Both the position numbers and the translations under genes were made by a program. Below the pieces are notes generated by a model. That model was not told where the DNA came from. It saw only the letters and a program-made list of their open reading frames with translations, and searched no databases. From positions 1 to 60,784 of the forward strand of contig QBZY01000007.1 of NCBI GenBank assembly GCA_003282155.1: a stretch of 60,784 bases of DNA. Direction: 5' to 3'. Source of the DNA: Pelagibacteraceae bacterium AG-337-I02 (lineage in GTDB: Bacteria; Pseudomonadota; Alphaproteobacteria; HIMB59; GCA-002718135). Every line of letters begins with the position of its first letter. The first letter of the stretch is position 1. Below are positions 11,288 to 20,990 of the stretch, one piece after another.

Positions 11288-11872
11288 TTAATCTTTTTTA
11301 ATTTCCGATTTCTCGTCACCGATTAGGTTATTATTCATACCTTCCCAAGGTGACTCACTATCAAAATCTCTGAATTCTTGTGAGAGTTTTACTGGTTCAT
11401 AGATAACTTTTTTCTCTAGATCATCATATCTAACTTCTGTATGACCAGTTAAAGGAAAATCTTTTCTTAAAGGATGGCCTTCAAAATTATAATCGGTCAT
11501 AATTCTTCTTAAGTCTGGATGATTTTTAAACTCAATACCAAAGAGGTCGTAACACTCTCTTTCATACCAATCTGCAGCCTTGTGAACTGAAATAATTGTT
11601 TCTATTGTGTCATTTTCTTTAAGAAATGTTTTTAGAATTAGTTTTTTATTTTTTTTAAGGCTTTGTATAATGTATACTAAATCAAATCTGCACTCTCTTG
11701 ATGGGTTATCAACAGCAGTTATATCTAATAACTGATCAAAAATAAAATCGTCATTTTCTTTAAGTTTTTTTAAAACAGAAAGGATGTTATTTTTATCACA
11801 TTCTAACTCTAAAAGGTTATCACCTTCTTTAATTTTTAAAATATCTTTATTTTTCTTAAGCTTGTCCAACAT
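11288..11872 (-). CDS. nuoC: NADH-quinone oxidoreductase subunit C
   Basis: 30-kDa peripheral subunit of complex I, 194 residues. The C-terminal half contains the diagnostic motif [20 protein letters not shown] followed by [20 protein letters not shown]. The N-terminal half is lysine-rich and poorly conserved, as usual in AT-rich genomes. It starts 5 bases after nuoB and ends one base before the nuoD ATG. Confidence 0.97.
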   Translation of the reverse strand: MLDKLKKNKDILKIKEGDNLLELECDKNNILSVLKKLKENDDFIFDQLLDITAVDNPSRECRFDLVYIIQSLKKNKKLILKTFLKENDTIETIISVHKAADWYERECYDLFGIEFKNHPDLRRIMTDYNFEGHPLRKDFPLTGHTEVRYDDLEKKVIYEPVKLSQEFRDFDSESPWEGMNNNLIGDEKSEIKKD

Positions 11873-11877
11873 TCGAA

Positions 11878-12390
11878 TTATCTTTTAAATTTATTTTCTC
11901 TTCTAATTTTTTTTTGTAATTGAAGAATTCCATAAACTAAAGCTTCTGCAGTTGGAGGGCATCCTGGAACGTACACATCAACCGGAACAATTCTATCACA
12001 TCCTCTTACTACAGAGTATGAGTAGTGATAATAACCTCCGCCATTTGCGCAAGAACCCATTGATATAACCCATCTTGGTTCAGGCATTTGATCATAAACC
12101 TTTCTCAATGCAGGAGCCATTTTATTTGTTAATGTTCCAGCAACAATCATAACATCTGATTGTCTTGGGCTTCCTCTTGGTATTACGCCATACCTATCTA
12201 AATCATATCTTGCCATGTAAGAATGTATCATCTCAACACCGCAGCATGCTAATCCAAAGGTCATAGGCCACAATGATCCAGTTCTTGCCCAAGTTAAAAT
12301 TTTATCATAACTTGCAACAAGGAAACCTTTTGAAGACAATTCTAAATTAAGAGTTTCATCAACCATTTTTTTTTCTTGATCTACTCCCAT
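11878..12390 (-). CDS. nuoB: NADH-quinone oxidoreductase subunit B ([4Fe-4S] N2)
   Basis: Peripheral subunit carrying the terminal cluster N2 that reduces quinone, 170 residues. Cluster ligands appear as the vicinal cysteines of [12 protein letters not shown], then [18 protein letters not shown] and [12 protein letters not shown] place the start at the ATG ending at 12390 (MGVDQEKKM), which overlaps the nuoA end by 10 bases. The open frame continues upstream to 12462, but that would overlap nuoA by more than 80 bases. A further internal ATG at 12366 is possible. Confidence 0.96.
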   Translation of the reverse strand: MGVDQEKKMVDETLNLELSSKGFLVASYDKILTWARTGSLWPMTFGLACCGVEMIHSYMARYDLDRYGVIPRGSPRQSDVMIVAGTLTNKMAPALRKVYDQMPEPRWVISMGSCANGGGYYHYSYSVVRGCDRIVPVDVYVPGCPPTAEALVYGILQLQKKIRRENKFKR

Positions 12391-12746
12391 TCTAAGGCCC
12401 CTTTTTTCCATTCGTATATAAAACCTATGGTCAAAACTGTTAGAAATATCATCATAGACCAAAAACCAAATAATCCAATTTTACCAAGAGTTATTGCCCA
12501 AGGAAATAAGAAAGCAACTTCTAAATCAAAAATTATAAATAAAATTGCTACTAGATAGAATCTTACATCAAATCTACCGCGAGCATCGTCAAAAGCTTCG
12601 AACCCACACTCATAAGCTGATAATTTTTCTTTATCTGGTTGTGAATCACCTACTACAAAAGATAGTAACGTCATACCAACAGCTAATGCCAAAGCAATAA
12701 ATATAAAAATCAAAATTGGCAAATATTCAAATAGAAATTCAGACAC
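12381..12746 (-). CDS. nuoA: NADH-quinone oxidoreductase subunit A
   Basis: First gene of the nuo operon: a small three-helix membrane subunit (ND3 homologue) of 121 residues. The loop [41 protein letters not shown] contains the conserved cysteine and acidic residues near the quinone site. It begins with GTG (12746-12744). About 100 bases separate it from tRNA-Asp, so the operon promoter probably lies there or further upstream; I could not pick convincing boxes. Confidence 0.97.
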   Translation of the reverse strand: MSEFLFEYLPILIFIFIALALAVGMTLLSFVVGDSQPDKEKLSAYECGFEAFDDARGRFDVRFYLVAILFIIFDLEVAFLFPWAITLGKIGLFGFWSMMIFLTVLTIGFIYEWKKGALEWE

Positions 12747-12844
12747 TATAATCTCACAATTAAATTAGTAATGTATTTAACGATTTATTCAACAATAACA
12801 ACGTGTCTGGTTGCGACTTTAGTACACAAAAACACTAAAATAAG

Positions 12845-12921
12845 TGGCGCGAGAGACGGGATTCGAACCCGCGGCCTCTGCCGTGACAGGGCAGCGTTCT
12901 AACCAGCTGAACTACTCCCGC
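12845..12921 (-). tRNA. tRNA-Asp (anticodon GTC)
   Basis: Read on the minus strand, this folds as a 77-base cloverleaf. The acceptor GCGGGAG pairs with CTCTCGC (one G-U), the D-arm is AGTTCAGCTGGTTAGA, the anticodon loop is CTGTCAC with GTC, and the T-arm is GCGGGTTCGAATCCCG. The CCA end is encoded after discriminator G. It sits 3 bases from tRNA-Val, so both are likely one transcript. Confidence 0.97.
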
Positions 12922-12924
12922 GCA

Positions 12925-13000
12925 TGGTGGGTGTTGAGAGACTTGAACTCCCGACCCTCTCGGTGTAAACGAGATGCTCTACCAACTGAGCTAAACACCC
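12925..13000 (-). tRNA. tRNA-Val (anticodon TAC)
   Basis: Minus-strand cloverleaf of 76 bases. Acceptor GGGTGTT pairs with AACACCC, the D-arm is TAGCTCAGTTGGTAGAGC, the anticodon loop TTTACAC gives TAC, the T-loop is TTCAAGT, and ACCA is encoded at the 3' end. It is transcribed just before tRNA-Asp. Confidence 0.97.
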
Positions 13001-13009
13001 AAATTAAAG

Positions 13010-13035
13010 CGGCTGTTAAATTTATTTAACAGCCG
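13010..13035 (-). terminator. hairpin downstream of hupB
   Basis: Perfect 11-bp inverted repeat: CGGCTGTTAAA at 13010-13020 pairs with TTTAACAGCCG at 13025-13035 across a 4-base loop. It begins 19 bases past the hupB stop in the direction of transcription. The following T-tract on the minus strand is weak (CTTTAATTT), so termination may be partial and let some transcript into the tRNAs. Confidence 0.6.
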
Positions 13036-13054
13036 GTGCAAGAAAAAAAGATAA

Positions 13055-13330
13055 TTAAATGTTTACTGAATCTTTTAGAGCTTTTCCTACAGTAAACTTA
13101 GGTCTTTTAGATGCTGGTATTTGAATAGATTCACCTGTTCTTGGATTTCTACCAGTAGTTGCTTTTCTATGGCTTACGCTAAAGTTACCAAATCCTACTA
13201 TACTAACCTTTTCATCCCTTTTTAAAGCATTAGTTATTGAATCTAGAAAGCTTTCAATTGCTCGAGTTGCGTCTGATTTAGATAATCCAGCGGAAGATGC
13301 TACAGATGCTATAAGATCATTTTTGTTCAC
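13055..13330 (-). CDS. hupB: DNA-binding protein HU
   Basis: Histone-like HU protein of 91 residues, a nucleoid-compacting dimer. It starts MNKNDLIASVASSAGLSKSD and contains the HU/IHF signature VGFGNFSVSHRKATTGRNPRTGE with the proline-bearing arm (IQIPASKRPKFTVGKALK). The start codon is GTG, chosen because AGGAG stands about 7 bases upstream. It follows lon in the common alphaproteobacterial order but has its own 136-base upstream region. The TTGACT at 13386-13381 suggests its own promoter. Confidence 0.96.
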   Translation of the reverse strand: MNKNDLIASVASSAGLSKSDATRAIESFLDSITNALKRDEKVSIVGFGNFSVSHRKATTGRNPRTGESIQIPASKRPKFTVGKALKDSVNI

Positions 13331-13352
13331 TTTTTATCTCCTTTAATAAATT

Positions 13353-13386
13353 TTAATAATAATTGTCTGTTTTCCGAACAAGTCAA
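13353..13386 (-). promoter_or_regulatory. putative hupB promoter
   Basis: On the minus strand a TTGACT hexamer (13386-13381) is followed at 18-19 bases by the AT-rich TTATTATTAA stretch, which can supply a -10 box, and then by the hupB Shine-Dalgarno about 30 bases on. The -35 is good and the -10 is ambiguous. This is pattern matching only. Confidence 0.4.
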
Positions 13387-13466
13387 CATTATTATTAAAA
13401 TTTTCCCAGAAATAAGGGAATTTATCAATTAATTGGCAGAATTTATTGTTTTTTTTAATATAGATA

Positions 13467-15833
13467 TTAATGTGTACTGGTTGTATTTTGATTATTTTTT
13501 AATTGAGATTCGGTTAAATTTAATGGAATTATTGATTTAACTAATGTGTGCTCAAGGATTGAAAAAGCATCAGATACGGGGATTATCTTAATTCCTCTAA
13601 TAACTTCTTTATCAAACTCAGAAACTTCTCTAAAATTTTCTTGAGGTATAAGAACTTTTTTAATACCTGCTCTTGTGGCAGCATAGATCTTCTCCTTTAA
13701 ACCACCTATAGGCAAAACGCGACCTCTAAGAGTAATTTCTCCAGTCATTGCAACATCTTTTTTTATTTTATTATTTGTCAATGATGAAACTAAAGAATTA
13801 AAAATAGCTATACCTGCACTTGGTCCATCTTTAGGAGTAGCTCCTTCAGGGACATGAATATGAATATCAAAATTTTCAAAATCTTTAGGGTTTATTCCTA
13901 GACTCAAAGATTTTGATTTTACATATGAAGTAGCTGCTTGAATTGATTCTCTCATCACTTCACCTAATTTACCTGTAATAGTGAGTTTTCCTTTACCTAT
14001 AGATAAAATAACCTCGACTGATAAAATTTCTCCACCTACTTCGGTCCAAGCCAAACCATTAGTGACACCCACCAAATTCTTTTTTTCAATTTCACTTGAT
14101 CTAAATTTTGCAATACCAAGTAGATCTTGTAAAGATTTATCATTTAGATTAATTTTTTTTATTTTAGTAGTTTCTAATTTTTTTACTGTCTTTCTACAAA
14201 CTTTAGAGATTTCTTTTTCAAGATTTCTTACTCCGGCCTCTCTGGTATAATTTCTAATAATAGAGTTTAAAACTTTAGAATTAAATGAAATTTCAGATTT
14301 TTTTATTCCATGATTTTTAATTTGTTTAGGAACTAGATATCTTTTTGCAATTTGATTTTTTTCTTTTTCTGTATATCCAGGTATTCTTATGACTTCCATT
14401 CTATCAAGAAGAGCTGGTGGTATATTAAGGGTATTAGCTGTGCACACAAACATTACATCAGAAAGATCATAGTCAAGCTCTAAGTAATGGTCATTAAATT
14501 TACTATTTTGTTCAGGATCAAGAACTTCTAGAAGAGCAGAAGATGGATCTCCCCTCCAATCGGATCCAAGTTTATCAATTTCATCAAGTAATATAAGTGG
14601 ATTAGAAGATTTTGATTTTTTCATTGCTTGAATAAATCTTCCTGGCATAGACCCAATATATGTTTTTCTATGACCTCTGATTTCAGCTTCATCCCTTACT
14701 CCTCCCAGAGACATTCTAACGAAATTTCTTCCTGTTGAATTTGCAATAGATTTACCAAGAGAAGTCTTTCCAACACCAGGTGGTCCAACTAAACACAAAA
14801 TAGGACCTTTAAGTTTATTAGTTCTTTTTTGAACTGCTAAATATTCAAGAATTCTTTCTTTAACCTTTTCTAACCCATAGTGATCGTTCTCTAATATTGT
14901 CGAAGCATTATTGATATTTTGAGAAATTCGATCAGGATTGTTCCATGGTATTGACATTACCCAATCTAGATAGTTTCTAATTACAGTTGCCTCAGCTGAC
15001 ATTGGGCTCATGTTTTTTAATTTTTTAATTTCTGAGACACATTTTTCTTTAGCTTCTATAGATAAATTATATTGATTTAATTTCTTTTCGAGTTCAGCAA
15101 TTTCATCCAAATCTTCATTGTCACCTAATTCTTTTTGAATTGCTTTCATTTGTTCATTTAAATAATATTCTTTCTGTGTTTTCTCCATTTGTCTTTTAAC
15201 TCGACCTTTTATCTTTTTCTCAACTTGAAAAGAGTCGATTTCAGAAACTAAATAACCATAGACTTTGTTAAGTCTTTCTTCAGTTTTTATAATTTCTAAA
15301 ATTTCTTGTTTTTGAGATAATGAAATTGAAATATTTGATACAATTATGTCAACAATCTTATCAGGATCGTTTATTGTTTTGACATTATTAATTACATCTA
15401 GGGAAACTTTTTTATTAATTTTTTGAAATTCAGCAAACTGCTCAGTAATAAGTTTTTGCAATGCTCGTATGTTTACATTTTTTTTAGTTTTTTGATTAAT
15501 TTCACTTATTGATGCTGTAATAAATTCTCTATTAAAATTAATTTTATTTACTTTGGCTCTTTGCATTCCTTCGACTAATACTTTAAGAGTACCATCTGGA
15601 AGTTTTAACAACTGGATAACTTTGGCGAGTGTCCCAACAGAATATAGATTTGTTTCATCAGGGTTATCAACTTTTGAATTCTTTTGAGAAAGTAAAAAAA
15701 TTTTTTTATCACCTGTCATTACATGGTTAAGAGCATTTACTGATTGTTCTCTTCCAACAAATAATGGGGCAATCATGTTTGGAAATACAACTATATCTCT
15801 AAGTGGGAGGACGGGATGTATATTTTTAACCAT
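13467..15833 (-). CDS. lon: ATP-dependent protease Lon
   Basis: Cytoplasmic AAA+ serine protease of 788 residues that degrades misfolded and regulatory proteins. The N-terminal substrate-binding domain (1 to ~200) begins at HPVLPLRDIVVFPNMI. The AAA+ module has Walker A GPPGVGKTSLGKS and Walker B LILLDEIDK. The protease domain has PKDGPSAGIAIF with catalytic Ser672 and GGLKEKIYAA with Lys715. It lies 32 bases after clpX, so it probably shares the tig-clpP-clpX transcript. Length is normal. Confidence 0.98.
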   Translation of the reverse strand: MVKNIHPVLPLRDIVVFPNMIAPLFVGREQSVNALNHVMTGDKKIFLLSQKNSKVDNPDETNLYSVGTLAKVIQLLKLPDGTLKVLVEGMQRAKVNKINFNREFITASISEINQKTKKNVNIRALQKLITEQFAEFQKINKKVSLDVINNVKTINDPDKIVDIIVSNISISLSQKQEILEIIKTEERLNKVYGYLVSEIDSFQVEKKIKGRVKRQMEKTQKEYYLNEQMKAIQKELGDNEDLDEIAELEKKLNQYNLSIEAKEKCVSEIKKLKNMSPMSAEATVIRNYLDWVMSIPWNNPDRISQNINNASTILENDHYGLEKVKERILEYLAVQKRTNKLKGPILCLVGPPGVGKTSLGKSIANSTGRNFVRMSLGGVRDEAEIRGHRKTYIGSMPGRFIQAMKKSKSSNPLILLDEIDKLGSDWRGDPSSALLEVLDPEQNSKFNDHYLELDYDLSDVMFVCTANTLNIPPALLDRMEVIRIPGYTEKEKNQIAKRYLVPKQIKNHGIKKSEISFNSKVLNSIIRNYTREAGVRNLEKEISKVCRKTVKKLETTKIKKINLNDKSLQDLLGIAKFRSSEIEKKNLVGVTNGLAWTEVGGEILSVEVILSIGKGKLTITGKLGEVMRESIQAATSYVKSKSLSLGINPKDFENFDIHIHVPEGATPKDGPSAGIAIFNSLVSSLTNNKIKKDVAMTGEITLRGRVLPIGGLKEKIYAATRAGIKKVLIPQENFREVSEFDKEVIRGIKIIPVSDAFSILEHTLVKSIIPLNLTESQLKNNQNTTSTH

Positions 15834-15865
15834 ACTATATATAAATGTCTATATATTGACCAAAT

Positions 15866-17131
15866 TCAAGAGTTATTAGACAATAATTTTTGATTATTTT
15901 CTTTGTTTGAATAAATTAAAAATGGATCAGATTTTTTTGCAATAACATCTTTATTTATTACTACCTTATATAAATCCTTTTGATCTGGTGCTTTATACAT
16001 AAGATCCATCAATGAGTCCTCAATTATAGATCTTAAACCTCTGGCACCAGTATTTTGCGAAACTGCTAGCTTAGCAATTTCTTTTAAAGCATCTTCCTTG
16101 ATTTCTAATTTAACTCCATCCATTTTCATAAGAGATTCGAATTGCTTTACAATCGCGTTTTTTGGTTCAGTCATTATTCTAATTAGCATATCTTCATCAA
16201 GCTCATTTAAAGTAGTTATTACTGGAAGTCTTCCTATAAATTCCGGTATCATTCCAAATTTTAATAAATCTTGATTTTCTAGATTTTTGAGTGAAGTACC
16301 GATGGTTTTTTTAGGTTCTAAGTCTAATTTAGAATTAAAACCAATAGCAGTCCCTTTTAATCTATAATTTATTATTTCTTCTAAGCCTGAAAAAGCACCT
16401 CCACATATAAAAAGTATATTAGATGTATCCACTTGTAAAAATTCTTGCTGAGGATGTTTTCTTCCTCCTTGAGGTGGAACACTAGCTACAGTGCCTTCCA
16501 TAATTTTAAGCAAAGCTTGTTGCACACCTTCTCCAGAAACATCTCTTGTTATAGAGGGATTGTCACTTTTTCTTCCAATTTTGTCAATTTCATCAATATA
16601 AACTATTCCTTTTTGTGCACGTTCAACATTATAATCAGATGCTTGTAATAATTTAAGAATTATATTCTCTACATCCTCTCCAACATATCCTGCTTCAGTT
16701 AAACTAGTTGCATCAGCCACTGTAAACGGAACATCTAATATTTTTGCTAAAGTTTGAGCTAATAATGTTTTTCCAGTTCCAGTTGGGCCAACTAAAAGAA
16801 TATTTGATTTTGAGATTTCAACATTATCATTTTCTAAATTAGTTGATAATCTTTTGTAGTGATTATAAACGGCAACAGAAAGTATTTTTTTTGAATCTTT
16901 CTGACCTATTACGTAATCATTTAAGAACTTATTTATTTCTGAAGGTTTTGGTATATCTTTTTTAATATTTAATTTATTGTTCTTATTATCCTCCTTAATG
17001 ATATCCATACATAATTCTACACATTCATCACATACAAAAACAGTTGGACCAGCTATTAATTTTTTTACTTCTTTCTGATTTTTGCCACAAAAAGAGCAAA
17101 ATAAAGAATCTTTATCATTTTTTTTATTCAT
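15866..17131 (-). CDS. clpX: ATP-dependent Clp protease ATP-binding subunit ClpX
   Basis: AAA+ unfoldase of 421 residues that feeds substrates to ClpP. The N-terminal zinc finger has Cys12, Cys15, Cys34 and Cys37. Walker A is [15 protein letters not shown], Walker B is [15 protein letters not shown], the pore loop is [17 protein letters not shown], and the ClpP-docking loop region reads [11 protein letters not shown]. It overlaps clpP by one base (TAATG). Complete, with the usual order clpP-clpX-lon. Confidence 0.98.
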   Translation of the reverse strand: MNKKNDKDSLFCSFCGKNQKEVKKLIAGPTVFVCDECVELCMDIIKEDNKNNKLNIKKDIPKPSEINKFLNDYVIGQKDSKKILSVAVYNHYKRLSTNLENDNVEISKSNILLVGPTGTGKTLLAQTLAKILDVPFTVADATSLTEAGYVGEDVENIILKLLQASDYNVERAQKGIVYIDEIDKIGRKSDNPSITRDVSGEGVQQALLKIMEGTVASVPPQGGRKHPQQEFLQVDTSNILFICGGAFSGLEEIINYRLKGTAIGFNSKLDLEPKKTIGTSLKNLENQDLLKFGMIPEFIGRLPVITTLNELDEDMLIRIMTEPKNAIVKQFESLMKMDGVKLEIKEDALKEIAKLAVSQNTGARGLRSIIEDSLMDLMYKAPDQKDLYKVVINKDVIAKKSDPFLIYSNKENNQKLLSNNS

Positions 17132-17742
17132 TATTTCCTACCCTTTACAACTTTGTCTATAAGACCAAATTTAATGGCTTCATCTGCAGAGAAATACTTA
17201 TCTCTTTCCATTATACTTGATATTTCTGATATTTTTTTTCCTGTATGTTTTGAATAAATTTCATTTAATTTTAACTTTGCTCTCTTTATTTCATTAGTTT
17301 GAATTTCAATATCTGTTACTTGACCTTGGTAGCCTCCACTTGGTTGATGAACCATAATTCTTGAATTAGGTAAAGAGAATCTCATACCTTTTTCTCCAGC
17401 TGTTAGAAGAAGTGAACCCGCAGAAGCAGCTTGACCAATACAAATAGTCATAATTTTTGAAGAAACGTATTGCATAGTATCGTAAATAGCCAATCCAGAC
17501 CAAACAATACCACCTGGTGAATTAATATAAAAAGAGATTTCTTTTTTTGGATTTTCAGACTCTAAGAATAATATTTGAGCACATATTAGGCTTGCAACAT
17601 TATCATCAATAGGGCCTGTTAAAAAAATTATTCTTTCTTTTAATAATCTTGAATAGATGTCATAAGACCTTTCACCTCTTGATGATTGCTCGACAACCAT
17701 TGGAATAAGGTTATTTGTAATATTATCTATAGGATCAATCAT
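17131..17742 (-). CDS. clpP: ATP-dependent Clp protease proteolytic subunit
   Basis: Serine protease subunit of 203 residues that forms the tetradecameric chamber used with ClpX. The triad is readable: Ser107 in [10 protein letters not shown], His132 in [10 protein letters not shown], and Asp181 in [25 protein letters not shown] is the oxyanion-side glycine motif, with Trp81 where Thr or Tyr is more usual. It overlaps tig by 4 bases (ATGA) and clpX by one. Confidence 0.98.
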   Translation of the reverse strand: MIDPIDNITNNLIPMVVEQSSRGERSYDIYSRLLKERIIFLTGPIDDNVASLICAQILFLESENPKKEISFYINSPGGIVWSGLAIYDTMQYVSSKIMTICIGQAASAGSLLLTAGEKGMRFSLPNSRIMVHQPSGGYQGQVTDIEIQTNEIKRAKLKLNEIYSKHTGKKISEISSIMERDKYFSADEAIKFGLIDKVVKGRK

Positions 17743-19091
17743 TCTTTTGCATCTTTAATATCAAATGTTTTAACTTCAAGTTTTTTATAATCATCTTCAT
17801 TTAATTTTATAACATTTAACTGCGATTTGGAAATAATTGAATCAATTACTTTTTGCTCAATTAAAGGGGCACGAATGGTGTCGAGTGATGATGGGTTTTT
17901 TTCAAAATATTCCATAATCTGTTTTTCTTGACCTGGGTATTGACTGCTATATTCTAATTTTCCTCTATTGATTTCTTCCTCAGATACAACTACTTTTTCT
18001 TCTGAGGCGATATGTTGCATTAATAATCCTAGTTTAACCCTTCTTTCTGAAATTTTTTTATATCTTTTTTTAAGATCTTCATCTTTTAATAGTTTATCAT
18101 CCTCATCTAAATTACCTTCTTTTTTTGCATTTTCTATTCGCTGCCAAATTTGATTAAAATCATCTTCTAACACTCCATCAGGTAATTCAAATGTGTAACT
18201 ATTATCTAAAAGATCCATTAATTCTTTTTTTTCTATTTGTTTTATACCTTGATCATATTGGGTCTTAATATTGCTTACTAGGTATTCTCTAAGGTCTTTT
18301 TCTGTATTAAAACCATTCTTATCTAAAAACTCTTTTGTAAGTTCAAATTTAATTTTCTCTTCAATTGAAATTATTTCAAAATTAAAATTTGTTTTTTTAA
18401 ATTTATCATCTTTAAGAATTTTAGATAAATTAATTTTTAATTCAATTTTATCTCCAGCTTTTACTTTTTTTTCTATCAATTCTTTATTTAAGCCTGGAAG
18501 TATTCCATCATCAAAACTCAAATCAATAGGAAAATTTTTTTGAGATTTTAAATATTCTGGAAGGTCTTCTTGAGATGATTCAAAATTAACAATTACCTTG
18601 TCGGAGTTTTTGACTTCCCTTGGATTTTCAATTTTTTTAAAATTTTTTTGCGAGTTGATAAAATTCTTAAATTGATTTTCTTTTGCATTTTTACCTAATT
18701 GAATTTCATATTTATTAATTTTAAGATTTTTAAAATCTTTGAGTTTAATTTCAGGTTTTAAATCAAATTTTAAATTTATAGTTATTGGCTTATTTTTTTC
18801 GTAGTTACTAAGCTCAACCTTTGGTGCTCTAAAAAGTGAAAATTTTTTTTCATCAATTAATTTTTTTGTATTTGTGTCTATTACTTTTTGTATTACTTCA
18901 TTTAAAACATTGTCTTCGTATTTTTTTTTGACAATATTTAAAGGCGCTTTTCCTTTTCTAAAACCTGGAATGTTTACTGTGGGTAAGATTTGATTAATTT
19001 TGTTATCCACTTCAGTATCAATTTCTTCATAAGGAATTTCCAACGAGTATTCTTTATAAAGTTTTGTAGATTTCAGTTCTTTAGTGTTCAT
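17739..19091 (-). CDS. tig: trigger factor
   Basis: Ribosome-associated chaperone and peptidyl-prolyl isomerase, 450 residues. The N-terminal ribosome-binding domain has the signature [21 protein letters not shown] central FKBP-like domain and a helical C-terminal domain follow, with very high lysine content. The reading frame is open up to 19184, but that extension is only the translation of tRNA-Leu. The ATG ending at 19091 ([16 protein letters not shown]) is the real start. It heads the tig-clpP-clpX-lon series. Confidence 0.97.
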   Translation of the reverse strand: MNTKELKSTKLYKEYSLEIPYEEIDTEVDNKINQILPTVNIPGFRKGKAPLNIVKKKYEDNVLNEVIQKVIDTNTKKLIDEKKFSLFRAPKVELSNYEKNKPITINLKFDLKPEIKLKDFKNLKINKYEIQLGKNAKENQFKNFINSQKNFKKIENPREVKNSDKVIVNFESSQEDLPEYLKSQKNFPIDLSFDDGILPGLNKELIEKKVKAGDKIELKINLSKILKDDKFKKTNFNFEIISIEEKIKFELTKEFLDKNGFNTEKDLREYLVSNIKTQYDQGIKQIEKKELMDLLDNSYTFELPDGVLEDDFNQIWQRIENAKKEGNLDEDDKLLKDEDLKKRYKKISERRVKLGLLMQHIASEEKVVVSEEEINRGKLEYSSQYPGQEKQIMEYFEKNPSSLDTIRAPLIEQKVIDSIISKSQLNVIKLNEDDYKKLEVKTFDIKDAKE

Positions 19092-19105
19092 AATTTTTAA
19101 CCCAA

Positions 19106-19190
19106 TGGTAGGCCGGAAAGGACTTGAACCTTCACACCTCGCGGCACTAGAACCTAAATCTAGCGTGTCTACCAATTCCACCACCGGCCC
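19106..19190 (-). tRNA. tRNA-Leu (anticodon TAG)
   Basis: Minus-strand tRNA of 85 bases with the long variable arm of a class II tRNA. Acceptor GGGCCGG pairs with CCGGCCT (terminal G-U), anticodon stem CTAGA/TCTAG encloses TTTAGGT (anticodon TAG), and ACCA is encoded. It lies 14 bases upstream of the tig start codon and may be cotranscribed with it. Confidence 0.96.
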
Positions 19191-19256
19191 TATTATTATT
19201 AGCCTTTTATGTACAATAAATTAAAAAACAATAGAGAAAATTAACTAAATATAAAA

Positions 19257-19334
19257 TGGGGCGAACGATGGGATTCGAACCCACGGCATCAGGCACCACA
19301 AGCCTGCGCTCTAACCAACTGAGCTACGCTCGCC
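19257..19334 (-). tRNA. tRNA-His (anticodon GTG)
   Basis: Minus-strand cloverleaf. Acceptor GCGAGCG pairs with CGTTCGC, the anticodon loop TTGTGGT gives GTG, and the encoded 3' end is C73 followed by CCA. The extra G at 19334 can pair with C73 as the G-1 identity base of tRNA-His, so I include it. Confidence 0.96.
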
Positions 19335-19386
19335 ATATAACTTAATTAAAAGTTTAATTTTTATATTAAATCGCTATATCAAAAAT

Positions 19387-20544
19387 ATGGAAGTTTCAAA
19401 AAGAATATTTAATCTTGAAACAGAAACAGCATTCTCTATTCTAGCTAAAGCTAATAATCTCGCCGCTTTAGGTAAAGATATAATTAATTTAGGAATTGGA
19501 CAGCCTGATTTTCCTACTCCGATGAACATTCAGGAAGCTGCTATTAAGGCAATCAAAGATGGCTATCACGGTTATACTCCATCAAATGGGATACCTGAAT
19601 TAAGAGAATCAATTTCAGAGTTAGTATTTAACAAATACAAAGCAAATGTTAATCCAGAAAATGTTTTAATAACCCCAGGAGGTAAGCCTGTAATTTTTAT
19701 TTCAGCATTATTATTAGGCAGTGAAGATAGAGAAATAATTTATCCTGATCCAGGTTTTCCAATTTATAGATCTATGATTAAATACAGTGGTGCAAAAGCT
19801 GTCCCATTAAAACTCTCAGAAAAAGATAGTTTTGAAATTAATATTGAGCAATTAAAGGAATTAATTTCTGATAAAACAAGTTTGTTAATAATAAACAATC
19901 CAAACAATCCAACAGGATCATATATGAATAAGAAAAAAATTACCGATCTTGTTAATTTATTAGATCAATATCCCAACGTCTACATTTTAAGCGATGAAAT
20001 TTATAGTAATATTATTTTTAATAATGAACAAATGCCATCATTATTACGATATGAAAGTATAAGAAATAGATTGATAGTTCTTGAAGGATGGAGCAAAACA
20101 TATTGTATGACTGGGTGGAGATTAGGTTGGAGTATATGGCCAGAAATTTTAATTGAACACGCTAATAAAATATGTGTAAATTATAATTCCTGCGCTACCT
20201 CAATTTCACAATATGCAGGATTAGAGGCAATAAAAGGTTCGCAGAAAGAAATAATAAAAATTGTTAGTGAATTTCAAAAAAGAAAAGAATACGTTTTTAA
20301 TGAATTAAATAAACTAGATAAATTATCTTGTTTTGAACCAGGCGGTGCATTCTATGCATTTCCAAATATTTCTAAAACTGGACTAAGCGGAAATAAATTC
20401 TCAGAAGTTGCACTTGAAGAAAAAGGTGTTGCTTTAGTTCCAGGTTCAAGCTTTGGTGATAATGCAAGTGAATTTGTTAGAATAAGTTTTGCTAATTCTC
20501 TGGAAAACATTAAAGAAGCAATTAAAAGATTATCTACAATATGA
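19387..20544 (+). CDS. PLP-dependent aminotransferase, class I/II (aspartate-aminotransferase-like)
   Basis: Fold-type I aminotransferase of 385 residues using pyridoxal phosphate. The PLP lysine is Lys237 in LEGWSKTYCMTGWRLGW. NNPNNPTGSYM holds the substrate/PLP-contacting asparagine and ILSDEIYSNI the PLP-contacting aspartate. The segment LITPGGKPVIFISALLLG fits a subgroup close to aspartate aminotransferases of the AspC/AatA type. Exact substrate is not certain. Its stop overlaps the glnB start by 4 bases, so both are probably one operon linked to nitrogen metabolism. Confidence 0.9.
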   Translation: MEVSKRIFNLETETAFSILAKANNLAALGKDIINLGIGQPDFPTPMNIQEAAIKAIKDGYHGYTPSNGIPELRESISELVFNKYKANVNPENVLITPGGKPVIFISALLLGSEDREIIYPDPGFPIYRSMIKYSGAKAVPLKLSEKDSFEINIEQLKELISDKTSLLIINNPNNPTGSYMNKKKITDLVNLLDQYPNVYILSDEIYSNIIFNNEQMPSLLRYESIRNRLIVLEGWSKTYCMTGWRLGWSIWPEILIEHANKICVNYNSCATSISQYAGLEAIKGSQKEIIKIVSEFQKRKEYVFNELNKLDKLSCFEPGGAFYAFPNISKTGLSGNKFSEVALEEKGVALVPGSSFGDNASEFVRISFANSLENIKEAIKRLSTI

Positions 20545-20882
20545 AAAAAATAGAGGCTATTATTAAACCATTTAAACTTTCTCAAGTTAAAGAAGCTCTT
20601 CATGAACTTGGCATATCTGGGATGACATTAGTAGATGTAAAAGGTTTTGGTAGACAAAGAGGCTCGACTGGTGGAATTGACTCTAATGATGTGTATGATG
20701 ATGAATTTTTAGCGAAAATGAAACTCGAAGTAATAGTTGAAGACAATCAAGTAGACGTTGTTATTGAAACAATAAAAACTAGCGCTTATTCAGGAAAAAT
20801 TGGCGATGGTAAGATTTTTGTATCAAATATTGAGCAGGTAATCAGAATAAGGACTGGTGAAAAAGACAGTGATGCTGTCTAA
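20541..20882 (+). CDS. glnB: nitrogen regulatory protein PII
   Basis: PII signal protein of 113 residues, a trimer sensing 2-oxoglutarate and ATP/ADP. MKKIEAIIKPFKL is the family start and KIGDGKIFVSNIEQVIRIRTGE is the signature near the nucleotide site. The T-loop is unusual: GRQRGSTGGIDSNDVYDDEF replaces the common GRQ-G-TE-YRG-EY-VDF pattern and is one residue longer. Tyr52 still aligns with the uridylylation tyrosine (Tyr51). It overlaps the aminotransferase gene and precedes glnA. GlnB rather than GlnK is favoured by the glnA linkage and the absence of amtB. Confidence 0.92.
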   Translation: MKKIEAIIKPFKLSQVKEALHELGISGMTLVDVKGFGRQRGSTGGIDSNDVYDDEFLAKMKLEVIVEDNQVDVVIETIKTSAYSGKIGDGKIFVSNIEQVIRIRTGEKDSDAV

Positions 20883-20925
20883 TTTTTCTTTACTTTTATA
20901 TAAAACCTAGTAATTAATTAATAAC

Positions 20926-20973
20926 CGTTCAACTCTTTTAGAGTCGGAAGTAGGCATTGTGCCGAAGGAACGC
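20926..20973 (+). ncRNA. glutamine riboswitch, first copy (glnA RNA motif)
   Basis: Matches the glnA aptamer. The outer stem CGTTC (20926-20930) pairs with GAACG (20968-20972), an inner hairpin is formed by ACTC/GAGT, then comes the conserved CGGAAGTAGGC, a short GGC/GCC hairpin, and the conserved CCGAAGGAACGC. This class binds L-glutamine. It lies in the leader of glnA, where it would reduce expression when glutamine is plentiful. Structure was paired by eye. Confidence 0.9.
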
Positions 20974-20990
20974 ATGCAAAAGTTATAAAT

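Noticed and set aside
12391..12462. Longer NuoB start
   Set aside because: It would overlap nuoA by more than 80 bases and gives residues not seen in NuoB; the ATG at 12390 is better.
12844..13029. Open frame on the plus strand across tRNA-Asp and tRNA-Val
   Set aside because: Its peptide is the well-known false translation of antisense tRNA sequence; the region is fully explained by two tRNAs on the minus strand.
19092..19184. N-terminal extension of trigger factor
   Set aside because: The 31 extra residues come from reading through tRNA-Leu; the family start is at 19091.
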